From: Gryganskiella cystojenkinii
Lineage: Eukaryota > Mortierellomycota > Mortierellomycetes > Mortierellales > Mortierellaceae
Direction: 5' to 3'
Length of the DNA stretch: 12,340 nt
NCBI GenBank assembly: GCA_015852425.1
Contig: JAAAIG010001022.1
Coordinates: 1 to 12,340, forward strand
A program made the position numbers and the translations under genes. Under the pieces are notes generated by a model, which saw only the letters and a program-made list of their open reading frames with translations, was not told the origin of the DNA and did no database searches. Positions within the stretch are counted from its first letter, which is position 1, and each line of letters opens with the position of its first letter. Positions 8,335 through 12,340 of this stretch are shown piece after piece.

Positions 8335-11300
8335 CTACACTGCTACTGCCTTCACTACTCTCTGTTTGGCCTCATCTGCACCTCTATCCAAGACTTCAAC
8401 ACCTTCCTCTTTGTCTTCTTCAGCTCCAGTAATTTGGGATGTGGTACTCGTTCCAGGTCCGAGTCTGGAAAAGACCTTCTGAGCGCCCATCAATTTTCCA
8501 ACAGCGCGACGGAATCGAAAAGAAGATACGACCTGCCCGCAAGCACCGTTCTGTTGAAGGAGACGAGTATTCGATAGACTTAAACCCTCGACACCCTCAA
8601 TACTGGCCCCAGCAGCATTGAGTCCGCCAAACGCAGTAGACCACTGCATCACAAACTTGTATGTCTTTCCGCCGACTCGTTCGCCAATATTGTTACTGTA
8701 GCTGTGGTTGTGCAGTGTCTGTTGAATACAGCCGGCTGAATCTTTGATCACCTGTTCAGTGCTACCTTCTTGAGCTGGCGAGTCGTGTTCCATCAGTTTC
8801 CAGAGACTGACATCGCCTTCCTCGGTTGAGGCTGCCATCGACAGTACGTATTTTCCCTCTTGTGCTTCCTCCTCTGATGCGGTCTTGAAGTCCATCGTCA
8901 CAGAATTGGTATTACCTCGATAGTTCTCGGTCTTGGCAACTGGTTGACCAGTCTTGAGATCCCACAAGATGACTGCGCCGTCCTCGTTTTGACTGCTCGT
9001 AGCCAGAAGTTGACCATCAGGGCTCACAGCCGCTGCAGTCTCGCCAATCGTCTTGCCCAAAGTCCAAAGACGCTCGCCTTTAACCATATCCCAAACTTGT
9101 AGAGTTCCCTCATTGGAGCCACTCCCTCTCCAGGTGGTCCCAGAGTGGGCAACAAAAATACGACCATCTGGAGAATAAACTAAAGGGTTTTCACATCCTG
9201 TGTCGATGATTCGAAGACTTGTACCCGTGGTAGTATCCCAAGTATGCACACGACTGCAGTTCACGAAAGCGGTGTGGAGATGTAGCCCGTCTGAGGAGTA
9301 GACGGATGTCATATAAGGCCCTTGGGCTTCCAACGTTGCGGTACATAGACCCGTAGACATATCCCAAAGGCGGATGCTTTCATCATCGCTATGGGAAGCG
9401 AGTTGTTGGCCGCCGTTTGGTGAAAAAAGAAGCGTGTTCACCACTTTCTTATGGCCAAGCAGATGGTGCTCCAATGTCCCTGTGCTGCGATTCCAGACTT
9501 TTACCTCTGAACCGACCCCGGTTGTGCAGGCAATACGATCACCAGAAGATATAGCCACCCTGTGTTGGTAACCATCGGTATGGCGCAAACTGAACAGTCT
9601 TCTTGCCTGGCCGGATTCAATCGCCCATAGAAGCGTAGTGTCCTCGTACCCCGAAAGAGCAACTTTAGGGTCACAGGGAAAGAGGGCCTTGAGACCACGT
9701 TGGTCGTTAGTTACACAGTGGACCAAGGCCCCTGATTGTCTTTCCCAGACTCTAATCCAGCCAACTCGATAAGTAAAAATATAATGACGCTGCCCACAGA
9801 TGAAATGGACACTCGCTGAAGATCGGTAAGATGGCTTTGGCTGAGTATTCGATTTGCTGGCTCGTGTGTCAAAGAGGCGTACACTCTTATCTTCACTGCT
9901 TGTCGCGATTTGGAGTCCGGAGGGGGAAAATTTAACGAAACAGGCTGTTCATAATAAAGTGATGACGGAGACGAGGAATAATGATCAACACAAGGAAAAA
10001 ATACATGGACGGCAATACATCGAAGATTTACCTGGTTCTAAATGATTAAAAACCGCGCCAGGCTCGCCTTTCTGTGACCATAGTCGTACAGTTCGATCTT
10101 CCGAAGCTACATGAGACAAAGTACACATATTTGAGAAAAATGCCCCGAATTGGCATTTCAACAGCAGATCGAATAATCACGTTCATTACCTGTGGCAATC
10201 TGAAGACCATCTTGAGAAAATGCAATGTTATAGATCTCCGCCGTGTGCCCACGAAGAACCAACATCATTTTGCCAGTTACTGGGTCTAAAAGACTGGCGG
10301 TGTTGTCTTTAGTACCGCAGGCGATTTGTTTACTGTCAAGCGAGTACACCGCGGACCCCACTGTGCACACGGTCTCGTTAAAGGTCCAGAGATGATCGCC
10401 TGTTGCGGCATCCCAGGTTTTGATGCCTTCGTCGGTTGTCAAGGAAAACCGCTCTCCATTGGGACTATACGCGAGTCCGAGGTTAAAACCAGCGAGACCT
10501 GTCAGGACGCGAAGGCATTCCGAGGTCTCGACGTTCCAGATCCTTAAGGATTGATCCTCATATGCTGAGGCCAGGACCTGCCAATCAGGAGAACAATCAA
10601 TCGCATCCACCATAGTTTCGTTACCCGGAACTTCGAAACTATGAATGCGGTCACCTGTTTCTAGATCCCAGAGATAAATAGCCTGATTACGACTCCCTGT
10701 GATAATGCGGTGTCCACTCGGCGAGAATATCAGTCCAGTGTATGCCTCCGTGTGACCGTCTAAAACATGGAGACATTTGCCACTTTTGACATCCCAAATC
10801 CGAGCGACCTTCTTTTCGACATCCAAATCGTCTGCACCTGATGCCAGCAATGAGCCATCAAGTGATACGAAGATATCAGTAACGGATCGATCGTGCCCTT
10901 CTAGGGTCGTGATTACAACCCAAGTCGCGGTGTTGTACACGAGGATCTTTCCTTCTTTTGTTCCGGCAAAAAATGTCTTGCCATCCGGAGCATAGGCGAA
11001 TGCATGTGACATGGCTGTTTCGCTGAGAGTAGGCCACTCGCCAAACCGAGTTCTGTACATTCTTGCTTGTGTAAGGTCCGCCTGCCGCAGCCACACATTC
11101 TGAAGGTTGGCCTTTCTGAGATCCGCCTCTTGAAGCTGAGCAGAGTCAAAGACACCAAAGCTGAGATCCGCTCCAGGTACCCTGATGCCTCGCAAATTCT
11201 CATGAGAGAAACGAACACCTGCTCGGATCAGGATCGTGATGGCATTGGCAGCAGCGATACGCCATTTCTTGTCCTTCTTGGAGGCATCGAGATAGTCTTG

Positions 11301-12340
11301 GAGTTGCTTCCTGAACACAGGCTCCTGCTCGACTCGCTCGGCCAGGAACTGAATGACAGAGGTGTCCTTGACAAAACTTCTCTTGGCCAGAGGCGAGTCC
11401 GCCTTTAGGCCATCATCAGCCTGATTTGGCTTTTCCGTGGGCTTTTCTTCGTCATCTTCGAAGCTGAGTGTCGACTCCATACTCCTGCGTGGATTGCTCG
11501 TGTCCACCGCCTGGAGTTTGATTCCTTGTTTTTGGGGCTCATAGATAGCACGACTGACTCCATACTCGAGGATAGACCGATGAATAAACCCGAATCGAGT
11601 TCCATAGCGGGTCAGGGGGAGAGCCTTGCGTAAGAGTCGATTTTCGCCGTCCTTGCGACCAAAGAACTCTTCTTTCCAGGAGTCCATGTCGCGTGCCTTG
11701 GAATAGTCGACCACAGGGTTGCCGCGTTGCTCCTTGTAGATGGCTACTGACAACCTTTGAAGGAAAATAAGGCCCTGAAGAGTGAACCCATCGTCTGACA
11801 GACTCTCGAAAGCCTCCTTCTCCTGGTCGCTCAATGCCTGGTTCCCGAGCTTTTTCTTGTTGCGTTCCAGCCATTGGGCCACGAACTCGTCGTATAGCTG
11901 AACACGGGTGATCTTGTTGGTGGTCAGCGTTTGACCTGGATCCGCCAACCGGGGCAAGACCTCCAATGTCAGCGTCAACAGAAACGGGTTCTTGACCAGC
12001 TCTTGGAGACTAGGAATTTGCTGCAAGATGTCACTGTAGTCTGTCGCTTCCCAAAGAGGTTTCTTGATCCTCACATAATCAGTGATATACTGCTTGACTT
12101 GACCCCCTGAAAAAGGAACCAAGACTGCTTGCATAAAGGAGTCGGGATCTGAGGGGCTTTGTCGAGGAGGCTGAAACAGGTCGCGATAGTCCTCGCCAAG
12201 ACGTTCGCTGCGACAGCTGATGATCATTTGGGCCTTCCAGCCATTTTCCTGGTTCAAGTCACTGGCCGTGTAGAGATTCTGGCTCTGTTGACTCTCGTCG
12301 TATCCATCGCAGATGATGACAAACTCGCGGCGCTTCAGCT
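8335..12340 (-). CDS. NACHT / pentapeptide / WD40 STAND (NLR-like) protein, N-terminus cut by window edge
   Basis: The exons are 12340-10190, 10106-10032 and 9944-8335 (TAG at 8337-8335), with introns of 83 and 87 nt, donors GTAATG and GTAAAT, and TAG and CAG acceptors. The frame is open to the right edge, giving 1,277 visible residues, numbered here from the first full codon (12338). FVIICDGYDE (6-15) is a NACHT Walker B; QMIISCRSE (37-45) is the following sensor strand; LVKNPFLLTLTLEVL and RFGFIHRSILEYG (near 245-260) fit the helical/winged-helix part of STAND ATPases. Then come an acidic linker (about 291-312), a pentapeptide block (381-427), about 15-16 WD40 units (443-1124) and a 150-residue tail. 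STAND proteins are nucleotide-controlled switches; fungal NACHT-WD40 members such as HET-E/HET-D act in non-self recognition. The Walker A and effector domain lie outside the window, so this protein's output is unknown. Confidence 0.93.
8338..8796 (-). other. C-terminal tail after the propellers of the NACHT/WD40 protein
   Basis: Residues about 1125-1277 follow the last WD40 unit and match no domain I can name. The first part is polar. A compact segment then runs from W1176 (WSTAFGGLN) through IEGVEGLS to LLQQNGACG (from L1203), with spaced hydrophobic residues as if folding back on the propeller. A basic patch (FRFRRAVGKLMGAQK) comes next, then an acidic stretch (EEDKEEGVE) and a basic end. 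Similar W…L…GV.GLS…LL.Q.GA tails may recur in Mortierella NACHT-WD40 proteins; that is recollection, not a search result. Confidence 0.5.
8797..11012 (-). repeat. WD40 repeat region, about 15-16 units (two propellers' worth)
   Basis: Across three exons (residues about 443-1124) units of roughly 38-48 residues recur, with the pattern F/YSPDG…IA/T(S/T)…D…V/IRLWD…TG. Clear examples are LIFSPSGHRIITGSRNQAIY, IDCSPDWQVLASAYEDQSLR, AFSQDGLQIATASEDRTVRL and LLFSPNGGQQLASHSDDESI. The count fits two 7- or 8-bladed beta-propellers, the usual ligand-sensing half of NACHT-WD40 proteins. The units are well diverged from each other, except that units 7 and 8 share GLQIAT(A/S)SED(R/K)(T/S)VRL. Both introns fall around these two units. 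Confidence 0.9.
11058..11198 (-). repeat. Pentapeptide-repeat block in the NACHT/WD40 protein
   Basis: Residues 381-427 read as A(D/N)LxX-type steps: NLRGI, ADLSF, AQLQE, ADLRK, ANLQN, ADLTQ, with irregular steps between. They form a short right-handed quadrilateral helix linking the NACHT/helical part to the first propeller. Pentapeptide repeats are common in bacteria, notably cyanobacteria, and sporadic in eukaryotes. Confidence 0.85.

Noticed and set aside
9711..9896. Possible frameshift between the WD40 open frames ending and starting near 9726-10190
   Set aside because: The frame is continuous from the acceptor at 9945 through 9726 to the stop. The two apparent breaks are normal introns (10189-10107 and 10031-9945), and all junctions keep phase.

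Overview
The window reads as nuclear DNA of a filamentous fungus. The protein-coding genes are cut by short GT-AG introns (about 80 to 190 nt, with longer ones in the 60S ribosomal protein gene), 3' ends carry AATAAA-type signals, and the housekeeping proteins look fungal. Two features point to an early-diverging fungus of the Mortierella group (Mortierellomycotina): a complete GDP-L-fucose synthase, an enzyme most Dikarya lack but which is characterised in Mortierella alpina, and a large NACHT / pentapeptide / WD40 protein of the STAND (NLR-like) class. The lineage is an inference; no species can be named from this sequence alone.

Layout, left to right. (1) 1-257, minus: 5' coding part of the 40S ribosomal protein S18 gene (uS13), running off the left edge; its ATG lies on an upstream exon not securely placed. 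(2) 1236-2595, plus: the complete 60S ribosomal protein L19 gene (eL19), three coding exons, the first holding only two bases of the start codon. (3) 2596-3252: a spacer with an AATAAA signal, a short tandem repeat and an unexplained open stretch of two segments in one frame (2869-3135). (4) 3253-3510, minus: intronless mitochondrial ribosomal protein S19 (uS19m). (5) 3511-4040: divergent promoter region. (6) 4041-5566, plus: five-exon GDP-L-fucose synthase. (7) 5944-7948, minus: six-exon Rab GDP-dissociation inhibitor, convergent with the fucose gene. (8) 7949-8334: spacer with a cluster of GTGAC-type motifs upstream of the GDI gene. (9) 8335-12340, minus: the C-terminal 1,277 residues of a NACHT / pentapeptide / WD40 protein whose N-terminus lies beyond the right edge.

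All exon junctions given for L19, fucose synthase, GDI and the NACHT protein keep frame and restore family-conserved residues. The products are 192 aa (L19), 322 aa (fucose synthase) and 446 aa (GDI), each close to the usual family length. The genes do not form an operon or a pathway. Four serve translation (cytosolic and mitochondrial), vesicle traffic or nucleotide-sugar synthesis, and use the biased codon set of highly expressed genes. The NACHT protein is of accessory type with more relaxed codon use. No transposon, tRNA, rRNA, CRISPR or virus-like sequence was recognised. The NACHT / pentapeptide / WD40 protein is the best candidate for interesting biology here.
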